Part shown: in pieces, positions 55,292 to 64,000 of the stretch
Numbering within the stretch: position 1 is the first letter of the stretch
How the letters are laid out: each line of letters opens with the position of its first letter
DNA from: Psychrobacillus vulpis
Lineage (GTDB): Bacteria; Bacillota; Bacilli; Bacillales_A; Planococcaceae
Length of the DNA: 64,000 nt
Direction of reading: 5' to 3'
NCBI RefSeq assembly: GCF_006861825.1
Contig: NZ_VDGI01000007.1
Span: 97,048 to 161,047 of the forward strand
Made by a program: the position numbers and the translations under genes
Notes under the pieces: model-generated
Told to the model about the DNA's origin: nothing
The model's database searches: none
Seen by the model: only the letters and a program-made list of their open reading frames with translations

Positions 55292-57802
55292 TTATTGCAC
55301 GGCACCATGACAGTTTTTAAATTTTTTCCCACTTCCACAAGGGCATAAATCATTTCGACCTACTGCTGTCTGATTACGAACTGGCTTTTTCTTGACAGCT
55401 TCTCCTTCTTCTTTCGGATTCACTGCTTGCCCTTTTGCAACTTCTTCACGCTCTAGATTGTTTCGTATTTCTGCTTTCATTGCATATTTAGCAACATCTT
55501 CTTGAATGGATTCAACCATTGCTTCAAACATTGCAAAACCTTCACTTTGATACTCACGAAGAGGGTCATTTTGTCCATATGCACGTAAGTGAATTCCTTG
55601 GCGAAGCTGATCCATAGCATCAATATGATCAATCCATTTAGAATCAATCGAACGAAGTAATACTACCTTTTCAAATTCACGCATACGTTCAGAAGTCATT
55701 TCTTCTTCTTTTGCATTATAGAAACGAATTACTTCTTCTTTGATTTTTTCTACAATTTCATCTGAAGATAAGTCATCTAAATTTTGTTGGGTAATGACAC
55801 CTTCTGGCAGTAAATTCGCTTGAATATAGTCCTCGATACCTTTTAGACTCCACTCTGCTTTATTTTCAGATTGTGTGTGTGAACCAACTAAGCGATTAAT
55901 AACTTCAAACATCATTTTTTCCACAAGTGAACGCATATTATCCGTTTCTAAAACTTCTAAACGCTCTTTATAAATAATTTCACGTTGTTGACGAAGTACA
56001 TCATCATATTGTAATAAACGCTTACGTGAATCGAAGTTATTTCCTTCTACACGTTTTTGTGCTGACTCAACTGCACGAGAAACCATTTTAGATTGAATTG
56101 GTTGAGAATCATCCATCCCTAGTTTCGCCATCATATTACGCATATTATCTGAACCAAATCGACGCATTAATTCATCTTCCATTGAAAGATAGAATTGTGT
56201 AACCCCTGCATCTCCTTGTCGTCCAGAACGACCACGTAATTGGTTGTCAATACGACGTGATTCATGACGCTCAGTACCGATTACAGCTAGACCGCCTACT
56301 TCTAAAACACCTTCACCAAGCTTAATATCTGTCCCACGTCCAGCCATGTTTGTAGCAATTGTTACGGAACCCATATGACCAGCTGTTGCAATTATCTCTG
56401 CTTCATGCTCATGGTTTTTCGCATTTAATACACTATGCTTAATGCCGTGTTTTGTTAACAAATTAGAAATAATTTCAGATGTTTCAATAGCTACAGTACC
56501 AATCAAAACTGGTTGACCTATTTTATGTCTTTCTGCAATGTCAGAAGCAACTGCTTCAAATTTTCCGTTCATAGACGCATAAATCAAATCCGGGCGATCA
56601 TCACGAGTAATAGGTCGGTTTGTAGGAATCGCAATAACATTCATATTATAAATATTACGGAATTCCTCTTCTTCTGTTTTCGCTGTACCAGTCATACCTG
56701 ACAATTTATCATACATACGGAAGAAGTTTTGGAAAGTAATAGTCGCCATTGTCATCGATTCATTTTGAATTTCTAATCCTTCTTTTGCTTCAATCGCTTG
56801 ATGTAATCCATCGCTATAGCGACGTCCTTTCATCAGACGACCAGTAAACGAGTCTACAATTACTACTTCCTCATCCTGCACTACATAATCGACATCTAAA
56901 TGCATTGATGCATGTGCTTTCAATGATTGATTAACTGCGTGGTTCAAACGGACATGTGTTAAGTCGAACAAGTTATCAATATTGAATGCATTTTCTACTT
57001 TTTCTACACCTGTATCCGTTAATGTCACACCTTTTGTGGACTCTTCGTAAGTAAAATCTTCATCTTTTGTTAAAGTTCGAACAAACGCATTTGCTTGTTT
57101 GTATAGAAGTGCTGATTTCGAAGCTTGTCCCGAAATGATTAATGGTGTTCTCGCTTCGTCGATTAAAATTGAGTCAACTTCATCTATTACGGCATAATGA
57201 AGTGGACGTTGTACTTTATCTTCTTTGTACAACACCATATTATCGCGTAAATAATCAAAGCCAAGCTCATTGTTTGTGGAATATGTAATATCCGCAGCGT
57301 AAGCTTCTCGCTTTTCTTCTTTAGATAATGAGTTTAAATTTAATCCAACAGTCATTCCTAAAAATTCATAAAGTTGTCCCATTTCAGTTGCGTCACGACT
57401 CGATAAATATTCGTTGACTGTTACTACATGTGAGCCTAGGCCTGGAATTGCATTTAAATATACAGACATAGTAGAAGTAAGTGTTTTACCTTCACCAGTT
57501 TTCATTTCTGCAATATTTCCTTCATGTAGAGCAACCGAACCCATAATTTGAACGCGGAATGGATACATTCCTAGCACACGTTTTGCGGCTTCACGAACTA
57601 CAGCAAATGCCTCTGGTAATAATTGATCTAACGTCTCTCCATTTGCATAACGAGTTCGAAATTCGTCTGTTTTAGCGCGTAATTCATCGTCCGACTTGGA
57701 ATCCATTTCACTTGCTAATGCTTCCACTTGATCGGCTACTTTTTCTAATCGTTTTAAGTCACGTTTATTTAAATCAAATACTTTATTTAATACGCCAAGC
57801 AT
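55292..57802 (-). CDS. secA: Protein translocase ATPase SecA
   Basis: SecA drives preproteins through SecYEG. The 836-residue protein has Walker A MKTGEGKT (about residues 103-110), the [15 protein letters not shown] motif near residue 208, the cross-linking domain, the helicase motif GRSGRQGD near residue 525, and the C-terminal zinc site [14 protein letters not shown] that binds SecB or ribosome. The ATG at 57802 follows GGGAAGTG. It lies between hpf and prfB as in B. subtilis. Confidence 0.98.
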   Translation of the reverse strand: MLGVLNKVFDLNKRDLKRLEKVADQVEALASEMDSKSDDELRAKTDEFRTRYANGETLDQLLPEAFAVVREAAKRVLGMYPFRVQIMGSVALHEGNIAEMKTGEGKTLTSTMSVYLNAIPGLGSHVVTVNEYLSSRDATEMGQLYEFLGMTVGLNLNSLSKEEKREAYAADITYSTNNELGFDYLRDNMVLYKEDKVQRPLHYAVIDEVDSILIDEARTPLIISGQASKSALLYKQANAFVRTLTKDEDFTYEESTKGVTLTDTGVEKVENAFNIDNLFDLTHVRLNHAVNQSLKAHASMHLDVDYVVQDEEVVIVDSFTGRLMKGRRYSDGLHQAIEAKEGLEIQNESMTMATITFQNFFRMYDKLSGMTGTAKTEEEEFRNIYNMNVIAIPTNRPITRDDRPDLIYASMNGKFEAVASDIAERHKIGQPVLIGTVAIETSEIISNLLTKHGIKHSVLNAKNHEHEAEIIATAGHMGSVTIATNMAGRGTDIKLGEGVLEVGGLAVIGTERHESRRIDNQLRGRSGRQGDAGVTQFYLSMEDELMRRFGSDNMRNMMAKLGMDDSQPIQSKMVSRAVESAQKRVEGNNFDSRKRLLQYDDVLRQQREIIYKERLEVLETDNMRSLVEKMMFEVINRLVGSHTQSENKAEWSLKGIEDYIQANLLPEGVITQQNLDDLSSDEIVEKIKEEVIRFYNAKEEEMTSERMREFEKVVLLRSIDSKWIDHIDAMDQLRQGIHLRAYGQNDPLREYQSEGFAMFEAMVESIQEDVAKYAMKAEIRNNLEREEVAKGQAVNPKEEGEAVKKKPVRNQTAVGRNDLCPCGSGKKFKNCHGAVQ

Positions 57803-58020
57803 GTATATTCACTTCCCATTCAGTCTTATTATACATTTTACCATTCGATACATAGCGGTGCAAATAACTTGGGAGATGCATGATCGTATGTTTCTACCAT
57901 AAAATAGAAATGTTTAAATGTATTATCCAAGTCAATTATAACAAATCGCATCTAGATATACTGAACTCTGCCCTTCGCTGATATCAACAGTACCTGATTT
58001 TATCATTTTCTTAGCAACAA

Positions 58021-58049
58021 AAAACTCTCCTCTTGCATGGAGGAGAGTT
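58021..58049 (-). terminator. Terminator of hpf
   Basis: A 10-bp stem (58023-58032 with 58040-58049) with a U-run on the minus strand, 13 bp after the hpf stop. Confidence 0.8.
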
Positions 58050-58061
58050 CGAGAAATAATA

Positions 58062-58619
58062 TTAATTTGTTTCAATTAACCCATATCTGCCGTCTTTTCG
58101 TTTATAAACAATATGTGTTCCGTTCGATTCTGCATCAGTGAAGATATAGAAGTTATGCCCTAACATATTCATTTGAAGCACTGCTTCCTCTTGATCCATT
58201 GGTTTTAGGTCAAATTGCTTTGTGCGTACAATATTGTATTCTTCTTCATCCACTTGATCTGTAGGAGATTCTTGCACATCAATTGTAGCAAAGTAAGTAC
58301 CAACACCTTCACGCTCACGGAATTTACGATTTACTTTTGTTTTATATTTTCGAATTTGACGCTCTAGCTTATTTACGATTAGGTCCACTGCCGCATACAT
58401 ATCTGCATTTCTCTCTTCTGCACGAAGAGTTAAGTTTTTCATCGGAATTGTTACTTCTACTTTAGTTTGTTTGTCGTTATATACTTTCAGATTTACATTA
58501 GCTGTTGCTTGAATTTCTTCGTTGAAGTAACGGGCAACTTTTTCAATTTTCCCCTCAACGTGATCTCGAATTGCAGGAGTCACCTCGATATTTTCTCCAC
58601 GAACGTTAAAGTTTAGCAT
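58062..58619 (-). CDS. hpf: Long-form ribosome hibernation promoting factor
   Basis: This 185-residue protein dimerises 70S ribosomes in stationary phase. The N-terminal S30AE domain (1-100) begins MLNFNVRGENIEVTP. The C-terminal dimerisation domain (about 125-185) includes LKPMDQEEAVLQMNMLGHNF. GGAGGG lies about 6 bases before the ATG. The long form is usual for Firmicutes. B. subtilis yvyD is under sigma-B and sigma-H; I could not identify such promoters with confidence here. Confidence 0.95.
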   Translation of the reverse strand: MLNFNVRGENIEVTPAIRDHVEGKIEKVARYFNEEIQATANVNLKVYNDKQTKVEVTIPMKNLTLRAEERNADMYAAVDLIVNKLERQIRKYKTKVNRKFREREGVGTYFATIDVQESPTDQVDEEEYNIVRTKQFDLKPMDQEEAVLQMNMLGHNFYIFTDAESNGTHIVYKRKDGRYGLIETN

Positions 58620-58990
58620 GTAAAGCCCTCCTTTGATATAACTCTAATAGTATACTTCTACATCCTCATTAAAATATCCTTCTTTTTCGAAAGAAATTAT
58701 TTATTTTTTGTCGAACTTTGTAATTATGATGTAGATACTATTAGCATCACCAATTAAATAAAAAACAATCAAAAAATATGCATTTTTTAAATGAGTAGTA
58801 CATATACTAATAATTGTGCATGTGCCTTTTTGAAAATACTTTGTAAAATGTAAATTTGAAATACTCATATCCTTTATAGAGCATTTTAGTTCCTCCTTTC
58901 AGAAGATCAAGTTTTGTCAGCTCTTACTTTTTTCAATACGAAAAAGTTTATGAGATATATCAAATAATACCTTCCCACAAATACAATAAA
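58620..58990. other. AT-rich spacer upstream of hpf
   Basis: It must contain the hpf promoter. I see no clear sigma-A, sigma-B or sigma-H pair and no gene. A CTCCTTTC box near 58892 suggests a decayed minus-strand start region but no frame follows. Confidence 0.3.
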
Positions 58991-59024
58991 AAAATGCTCT
59001 ACCGTAAATTATACGATAGAGCAT
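58991..59024 (-). terminator. Terminator of the NlpC/P60 gene
   Basis: Arms AATGCTCTA and TAGAGCAT pair around an AT-rich loop and are followed by a U-run on the minus strand. Confidence 0.75.
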
Positions 59025-59037
59025 ATGAGTATATGTT

Positions 59038-59532
59038 TTATTTGTTTAATGCCACTGATACATTCGCTACTCTTTTCGCTCCTATGTAGCGTTTGCCCCA
59101 ATAGTATGGGTCATTCAGTTGACTTACTGATACTCCTTGGGATGATGCAGAATGTATGAACTTCCCATCACCAATGTAAATACCAACGTGAGATACACCT
59201 TTACCAGTTGTATTGAAAAATACTAAGTCCCCAGCAATTAAATCACTTTTCGCAACTTTTGATCCAGAACTATGCATACCAGATGAAGTTCTTGGAAGAT
59301 CAATGCCTAAGTTGTCGAATACGTAAGTCACAAATCCTGAACAATCGAAACCAGAAGTAGTTGTTCCACCACCACGATATTTAATACCTATTAAGTTTTT
59401 AGCTGTTGCCACTAGTTCATTTGAATCTACTGTACTTGATGCTTCAGTATTTCCTGCGAAAGGTGCTGTGACTAAAAGTATGGATAATATAAATATAGCA
59501 ATGATTTTTCTCGACGTATATCTTAAACTCAT
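59038..59532 (-). CDS. NlpC/P60 family secreted cell-wall endopeptidase
   Basis: The 164-residue protein is a signal peptide (cleavage near residue 31) followed directly by one NlpC/P60 (C40) domain. The catalytic Cys is in SGFDCSGFVTYVF, the His in SHVGIYIGDGKFIH and the third residue in FIHSASS. There is no LysM, SH3 or choline-binding module, so targeting is unclear. It likely cuts D-Glu to diamino-acid bonds in peptidoglycan stems. AGGAAC-type site precedes the ATG. Confidence 0.92.
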   Translation of the reverse strand: MSLRYTSRKIIAIFILSILLVTAPFAGNTEASSTVDSNELVATAKNLIGIKYRGGGTTTSGFDCSGFVTYVFDNLGIDLPRTSSGMHSSGSKVAKSDLIAGDLVFFNTTGKGVSHVGIYIGDGKFIHSASSQGVSVSQLNDPYYWGKRYIGAKRVANVSVALNK

Positions 59533-59712
59533 ATTGTTCCTCCAAAAGACTTAAGTTTTCTGAAAATTATCTAAAACCATCTTACCACGGAATATGACTT
59601 TTTAATTTTACAGTTATGTAACAATTGTGTTACAAAAACGTCTAATATTAGATAGACTTTTTTGAATATGTTTCGCCTGAAAAGCTGATGACTACACGCT
59701 TTTCAAAAAAAA

Positions 59713-59751
59713 ACAAGCCCATAAAGTCAAAAACATGACTTCATGGGCTTT
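59713..59751 (-). terminator. Terminator of the second chemoreceptor gene
   Basis: Arms AAGCCCAT...AGTCA and ATGACTTCATGGGCTT form a long stem; T- and A-rich sequence follows on the minus strand. Confidence 0.75.
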
Positions 59752-59753
59752 TG

Positions 59754-61442
59754 TTACACAATAAAACGAGATGTAGATGCTTCCAAAATATTCGCTTGTT
59801 CGCTTACGTCATTAATAAGTTCGGAAAGCGATTCTATCGTTTGAACGTTAGATAATAGTAATTGGACGGTCTGTTCCATATGAATTGTATTCTCTTCTAT
59901 GGATTCTGTTAAATCAAAAATAAGCTTTTCAGAAGCATTTTTTTCTTCTTCTATAGTAATAATGGAATTCGTCATAAGATCATTTTGATTTTTTGATTCA
60001 TGAATGAAGGAAACAATAGTATCAAATTTTTCATGTAATAATTGAAATGATGCTGCATTATTTTTAGATGTAGTGAGTCCTTCTGCAAACACTTCTGCCA
60101 TTTCATGTCCTTGTAATTTAATGGAGTTAGAAATATCATGAATAGTATTTGCCGTTCTCGATACTTCATCTGCTAATTTTTTCACTTCATCTGCAACAAC
60201 TGCAAATCCTTTTCCGTGTTCACCAGAACGTGCTGCTTCAATACCAGCATTTAAAGCTAATAGATTAGTTTGTTTTGAAATGGTTTGCACGATAGATGTC
60301 ATTCTAGCAATTTCTTCTGTTCGCTCTTGTAACAATTGTCTTTCTTTATCAGCTGCTTTGAACAATGACCTTAATCGCGCAGCTTCTGTTGCAGCGTTTT
60401 TCATTGTATCTGCACTTTCATCGGCTATTTGTACTGCAAAAGTCGCATGATTGTTTAATTCCACTACCTTTTCTGTTACTCCTCTAAAGGTCTGAGAAAA
60501 TTCTTCTAGAAAAGCTCTAATTCCAATGGATGCTTGTTTTTGTTCAAGCATATTTTCACTTGTTTCATTAATCGCAACTTGTACCGTATTCGTGCTTGCT
60601 ACAGTCTCATTCGAATAATTATTTAAAGTGTTGCTATCTCTACTTAATTTTTCAGCAGTTTGTTTAATTGTATGTACCATACTTGTTAAGCTTGTTTTCA
60701 TTTGATTCATAGCAATGGAAACTTCACCAATCTCGTCTTTTGTCGAAATACGGATAGGTTTGATAAGTAAATTCCCTTTTGATATTTCTTTTGCTGAAGA
60801 TGCAACAGAAGCAAGCTGTTCTTTTATTTGTCGATTTGTTAATAGTAATAATGCGATTGATAAAAATCCAGCTATTATGAAAGAAACGACAACTACTATA
60901 ATTGTATTTTGCTGATTTTTATTCATTTCTTCTATTATTAATAGTCGTTTGTTTGACTCTTCTTGTCTTGTCCCATCTAGCATTTGGGTTAGTTCTAATT
61001 GTTTTTTATTAATTGACTGCAATTGTCTTCGCTTTGCTACGTTCTCTTTATTTTCAACGGATTTTTTCAAATTGTTTTCGTATGTCGTTTGAATACTACT
61101 CAAAGTTTGTGTGAATGCTTCCCAGTCTAAATGTTCGATACGCTTACTACTTGTTTCAACTAGCTCTTCTAGACTCGCTTTTTTTGTCTCATAATCTTTT
61201 TCAAACTCTGGTAATGGATCGCCAGCATAATGCGAAATAGCAATGTATAGGCTGGCTACTTCCGCTCGCATTATATCCGCCTTTTCGACATTTTCCGAAG
61301 AAATCTTTAATTTGTCGGATAGTTCTTGATTGTGGACGACTTGAATAACCAATAAAATTGTCATTACACCAAATAAGATAAAAGAACTAAAAATAGCTAT
61401 TAAATACTTCATTCGCAACGGAATACTAGACCATTTTTTCAT
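59754..61442 (-). CDS. Methyl-accepting chemotaxis protein with HAMP domain
   Basis: The predicted 562-residue receptor has a membrane helix near residues 13-35, an extracellular four-helix-type sensor of about 140 residues, a second helix near 182-204, a HAMP domain and a signalling domain with [19 protein letters not shown] near residue 390 and [16 protein letters not shown] chose ATG 61442 with GGGAGG 10 bases upstream; the longer frame has no such site. The ligand is unknown. Confidence 0.9.
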   Translation of the reverse strand: MKKWSSIPLRMKYLIAIFSSFILFGVMTILLVIQVVHNQELSDKLKISSENVEKADIMRAEVASLYIAISHYAGDPLPEFEKDYETKKASLEELVETSSKRIEHLDWEAFTQTLSSIQTTYENNLKKSVENKENVAKRRQLQSINKKQLELTQMLDGTRQEESNKRLLIIEEMNKNQQNTIIVVVVSFIIAGFLSIALLLLTNRQIKEQLASVASSAKEISKGNLLIKPIRISTKDEIGEVSIAMNQMKTSLTSMVHTIKQTAEKLSRDSNTLNNYSNETVASTNTVQVAINETSENMLEQKQASIGIRAFLEEFSQTFRGVTEKVVELNNHATFAVQIADESADTMKNAATEAARLRSLFKAADKERQLLQERTEEIARMTSIVQTISKQTNLLALNAGIEAARSGEHGKGFAVVADEVKKLADEVSRTANTIHDISNSIKLQGHEMAEVFAEGLTTSKNNAASFQLLHEKFDTIVSFIHESKNQNDLMTNSIITIEEEKNASEKLIFDLTESIEENTIHMEQTVQLLLSNVQTIESLSELINDVSEQANILEASTSRFIV

Positions 61443-61598
61443 AGGTACCCGACCTCCCAATAGGAAATATAGCATATAGATTCGCAGAAAAGAGTGTATT
61501 TTTAGATTCTTAACATTATCTTTACAAAACTATTATAAAGACAAATCTGAAAATTCAATGTAGGATTATAATAGTACTTTATGAAAGGAAGATGTTAT

Positions 61599-62390
61599 AT
61601 GAATTTAGGTCTTTCCAACAAACGGGTTATCTTAACAGCGTCCAGTAAAGGGCTTGGAAAAGCAACAGCATTACAATTTGCTATAGAAGGCGCAAAAGTG
61701 CTCATATCAAGTCGAAATGAGGACGAGCTTAAACATACATTAGAGGAAATTAAAACAATTAGTAACAATCCAAATGTTCATTATTCGGTATGTGATGTGA
61801 CAAAAGAAGAAGACATCGTTCGACTTTTCGAAACAGCTATCGCCAAATTTGGCGGGGTAGATATTCTCGTAAATAATGCAGGAGGCCCTACTCCTGGTGG
61901 GTTTGCACAAGTAACAGATGAAGATTGGAATACTGCATTTGAGAAAAATCTATTAAGCTATATTCGCTCCATTCGTCTAGCGCTCCCTTCTATGAAAGAA
62001 CAAAATTTCGGTCGAATCGTCAATATTGCTTCCTCTTCAACAAAAGAGGTGCTAGATGGTCTTATTTTGTCGAATACGTTTCGTTTAGGAATAGTTGGCC
62101 TCTCAAAAAGCATCGCTCGTGAGTATGCAAAGCATAATATATTAATAAACACTGTCGGCCCAGGACGAATCCAGACAGATCGTGTCACCGAACTAGATGA
62201 GATTGCGGCTGAAAAGCAGAATTTGTCGCTTGATGAAATTCGAGAAGGATATAAAAACGTAATTCCAATTGGGAGATATGGAGAACCAGAGGAATTTGCA
62301 AATATAATTGCATTTTTGTGTTCGGAAGCAAACACATATATGACCGGGCAAAGCCTTGTTGTAGATGGCGGAATGCTAAAAGCATTGTAA
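61599..62390 (+). CDS. SDR family oxidoreductase with atypical catalytic motif
   Basis: The predicted 263-residue Rossmann enzyme has the cofactor motif TASSKGLGKA (near residue 12), NNAGGPTPG near residue 88, the active-site serines in NIASSSTKEV and the C-terminal GQSLVVDGGML. Where classical SDRs have Tyr-x3-Lys, the line reads NTFRLGIVGLSKS, so the Tyr is not at its usual place while a Lys follows. A subgroup of SDRs shares this pattern. I chose ATG 61599 with AAAGGAAG upstream. The substrate is unknown. Confidence 0.87.
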   Translation: MNLGLSNKRVILTASSKGLGKATALQFAIEGAKVLISSRNEDELKHTLEEIKTISNNPNVHYSVCDVTKEEDIVRLFETAIAKFGGVDILVNNAGGPTPGGFAQVTDEDWNTAFEKNLLSYIRSIRLALPSMKEQNFGRIVNIASSSTKEVLDGLILSNTFRLGIVGLSKSIAREYAKHNILINTVGPGRIQTDRVTELDEIAAEKQNLSLDEIREGYKNVIPIGRYGEPEEFANIIAFLCSEANTYMTGQSLVVDGGMLKAL

Positions 62391-62401
62391 TGAGGGAGAA
62401 G

Positions 62402-62436
62402 AAGATTCAAAACTTTGTGTTTTGAATCTTTTTTTT
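62402..62436 (+). terminator. Terminator of the SDR gene
   Basis: A 12-bp perfect stem (62402-62413 with 62419-62430) around TTTGT is followed by a T-run, 11 bp after the stop. Confidence 0.9.
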
Positions 62437-62478
62437 ATTAGGGGTGGGAATATTTACTTTTAAATGTATTTATTATCC

Positions 62479-62562
62479 GTTTCGAGAGAATAGCATTGCT
62501 ATCCGAGAGATTGAAAGACTTATGCGAGAGAACTAAGCAACTATCCGAGTGAATAAAAAAAA
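62479..62562. repeat. 21-bp degenerate tandem repeat, four units
   Basis: Units start near 62479, 62500, 62521 and 62542. The last three begin TATCCGAGAG, TATGCGAGAG and TATCCGAGTG, 21 bp apart. They lie between the SDR terminator and the catE-like terminator. Confidence 0.75.
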
Positions 62563-62567
62563 GTGTG

Positions 62568-62603
62568 CTCAAAGCCAATGAAAATTGACATGAAACACAC
62601 TTT
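62568..62603 (-). terminator. Probable terminator of the catE-like gene
   Basis: Arms AAAGTGTG and CACACTTT pair around a partly paired interior, followed by T-rich sequence on the minus strand just after the gene. Confidence 0.6.
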
Positions 62604-62610
62604 ATAAATT

Positions 62611-63456
62611 TTACTTAACAATTAGTTTGATTTTATTTTGTGATGGATCTTTTGTAATGTAAACACCGTTTTCTTCTATTAAAGGTGCTTCGATTCCTTT
62701 TAAGCTTTCAAGCGCAGCATGTAATTCTTCATTGCTTGGATATACTAAAGTATATGCTTCCATTCCAACTATGTTTTCAGGAGCAGCAGGTGCGCCTTCC
62801 CCGTTCCATGTATTCAAGCCAATATGATGATGATACTTTCCAGTAGCCATAAACAATGCTCCTGGATATGGAGTCACTACTTCAAAACCTAAAGCGCGAT
62901 AAAACTTTTCGGTAGAATCTAAGTTAGCAACATGTAAGTGAATATGCCCCATTACTGTATCTTCCGGCAAACCTACCCATTTTTTGCTCGCGCCTTCCGC
63001 TAAAACACCTTGAGCATCAATTGCGAGAGTCGCCATATCCACGTGATCATTTTTCCAAGTCCACTCTGTATCTGGACGATCTCGATAAATTTCAATGCCA
63101 TTTCCGTCTGGATCATTTAAATATAACGCTTCACTCACTAAATGATCTGCTGAACCTAGTGGCATACGAAGCTCAATGAAATGTTTTAATATAGCTCCAA
63201 GATCTTCACGACTTGGAAGAAGTAATGCAAAGTGATACAAGCCAGTTGTTCTTTGTTGTTTCGGCTCCAAATTTGCTCGTTGTTCTAAAGAAACTAAAGC
63301 TGTTTCTCCATCTGCAGTAAGAAGCACTTTATTGTCCATTTTTTTCAACACTTTAAATCCAATTATATTTTCGTAAAAACTAAGGGAACGCTCTAAATCC
63401 ATTACTTTTAACTCTACTAATTCCACATAAGTGTATGGTTTATTTTGATATTTCAT
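62611..63456 (-). CDS. catE: VOC family ring-cleaving dioxygenase (CatE-like)
   Basis: The 281-residue protein has two vicinal-oxygen-chelate modules (about 1-130 and 160-281). Candidate metal ligands are His in TGLYHFALLLP or MGHIHLHVANLD, His in YHHHIGLNTW and Glu in GMEAYTLVYP, as in type I extradiol dioxygenases such as B. subtilis CatE, which opens catechol. The ATG has TGGAGGA about 6 bases upstream. A strong promoter with an operator-like palindrome precedes it, in keeping with catechol or quinone control. Exact substrate is inferred. Confidence 0.85.
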   Translation of the reverse strand: MKYQNKPYTYVELVELKVMDLERSLSFYENIIGFKVLKKMDNKVLLTADGETALVSLEQRANLEPKQQRTTGLYHFALLLPSREDLGAILKHFIELRMPLGSADHLVSEALYLNDPDGNGIEIYRDRPDTEWTWKNDHVDMATLAIDAQGVLAEGASKKWVGLPEDTVMGHIHLHVANLDSTEKFYRALGFEVVTPYPGALFMATGKYHHHIGLNTWNGEGAPAAPENIVGMEAYTLVYPSNEELHAALESLKGIEAPLIEENGVYITKDPSQNKIKLIVK

Positions 63457-63483
63457 TTATATTCCTCCATCAAACATTTTAAG

Positions 63484-63500
63484 TTACTTTTCGTAAGTAA
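63484..63500. promoter_or_regulatory. Operator-like palindrome upstream of catE
   Basis: TTACTTTTCGTAAGTAA is a near-perfect palindrome at the start of transcription. In B. subtilis catDE is repressed by MarR-type YodB and CatR at TAC-GTA-type dyads, so a similar repressor is likely. A second dyad, TTAGTTA and TAACTAA, lies at 63509-63535 across the -35 region. Confidence 0.6.
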
Positions 63501-63528
63501 TTATATTTTAGTTAGTTAATAAAGTCAA
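63500..63528 (-). promoter_or_regulatory. Strong promoter of catE
   Basis: Minus-strand TTGACT (63523-63528) and a perfect TATAAT (63500-63505) are separated by exactly 17 bases. Confidence 0.8.
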
Positions 63529-63709
63529 GTAACTAAATTTTTTCGTAACTATTGAGTATTATCAATGATTGATGACCTCCTGCAAATAAATAATATAATC
63601 AAGATGATTGGTATTTTGCACAAATTAAAAACTATTATCCACGGATTGAATACAAGTTAACCTATGTACGTACAAGTTCATAAGATTGAGTGCCTTCCTA
63701 GGCATATAT

Positions 63710-63865
63710 GCAAATTAAAAAAGCTTATCCGCAAGTTCCATGACTATAAGTACAAATTAAACACCCGTATCCGCAAATTCAATGCTTATAAACGCAAGTT
63801 CAACTCTCCTATGTGCAAATTCAACGCCTGTATCCGCAAATTCAACACTCCTTGTGCAAATTCAC
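63710..63865. repeat. 21-bp degenerate tandem repeat, eight units
   Basis: The core GCAAATTC (with GCAAGTTC and ACAAATTA variants) begins at 63710, 63731, 63752, 63773, 63794, 63815, 63836 and 63856, so seven intervals are 21,21,21,21,21,21 and 20 bp. The spacer ends mostly in TATCC or TATG. A 75-codon frame across it is repetitive and has no ribosome site, so it is not called as a gene. Sequence from 63529 to 63709 holds only degenerate similar pieces. Confidence 0.85.
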
Positions 63866-63974
63866 CTCAATCGCTGATTAAGTCCATATAATTGTGTAAA
63901 AAGGAAAAGGGTCAAATTAATCCCTCTTGGTTACAATGTTTTCAACGACGATAAACAATGAGGAGAGATTAATA

Positions 63975-64000
63975 ATGACCCAATTAAAGTTTACCCTAGA
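63975..64000 (+). CDS. Start of a gene cut by the window, possibly an IS256-type transposase
   Basis: An ATG with GAGGAGAG 6-8 bases upstream opens the frame MTQLKFTL, which resembles the first residues of IS256-family transposases in Bacillales as I remember them. Only eight codons are visible, so the family is a guess. A GTGTAAAAAGGAAAAGG stretch at 63894-63910 could belong to the element's left end. Confidence 0.45.

Noticed and set aside
63664..63891. 75-codon frame with repeated RKFN motifs
   Set aside because: It is the 21-bp repeat read in one frame, with no ribosome site; most likely not a gene.

Overview
The window is a low-GC chromosomal segment of a Gram-positive Bacillales bacterium, most likely a Bacillaceae/Planococcaceae relative such as Psychrobacillus or Lysinibacillus. 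That placement is an inference from codon use, strong GGAGG ribosome sites, TTG/GTG starts and gene order. Much of the order matches my memory of Bacillus subtilis: fabH-fabF-app-trpS-opp, yitW-yitV-yitU-yitS, yisL-yisK, yhjE-sipV-addB-addA, and minJ-ctpB-ftsX-ftsE-cccB-prfB-secA-hpf. No rRNA, tRNA or CRISPR array was seen.

Layout. 1-11.1 kb: two oligopeptide ABC transporters (opp, running off the left edge, and app) flank a DUF3899 gene and trpS with its T-box leader. 11.5-14.1 kb: fatty-acid initiation genes fabH and fabF behind a FapR-like operator, with divergent yjzD. 14.1-15.8 kb: a gene-free repeat island. 15.8-21.8 kb: a ClpB without N-domain under a CtsR site, an Fnr-type regulator, and the yit cluster. 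21.9-28.1 kb: a degenerate membrane-anchored amylase, a second repeat cluster, YisL, YisK and a DUF418 protein. 28.1-37.4 kb: addAB, signal peptidase, VTT protein and azlC. 37.4-38.2 kb: repeats separating azlC from azlD. 38.6-42.7 kb: a SAM-riboswitch methionine operon (metN-metI-metQ plus an M20 hydrolase). 43-50.2 kb: division and envelope genes (csbA, minJ, ctpB, a thioredoxin-like protein, an M23 hydrolase, ftsX, ftsE). 50.4-51.7 kb: a repeat island resembling the one at 14 kb. 51.8-63.5 kb: cccB, a chemoreceptor, prfB with programmed frameshift, secA, hpf, an NlpC/P60 hydrolase, a second chemoreceptor, an SDR and a catE-like dioxygenase. The right edge cuts what may be an IS256-type transposase.

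The most unusual content is the non-coding repeat ecology. A GC-rich element of about 116 bp with long terminal inverted repeats recurs at least ten times, including a tandem array of four 180-bp units, and its variants show paired changes that keep a helix. Mobile elements with GAGG(G/C)CACTG ends and 8-bp target duplications sit inside these repeats. Three insertions use the same CGGAAAGG octamer, and two elements are shrunken derivatives of an IS1182-type transposon. A second, unrelated family of degenerate 21-bp-period repeats occurs at three intergenic sites.
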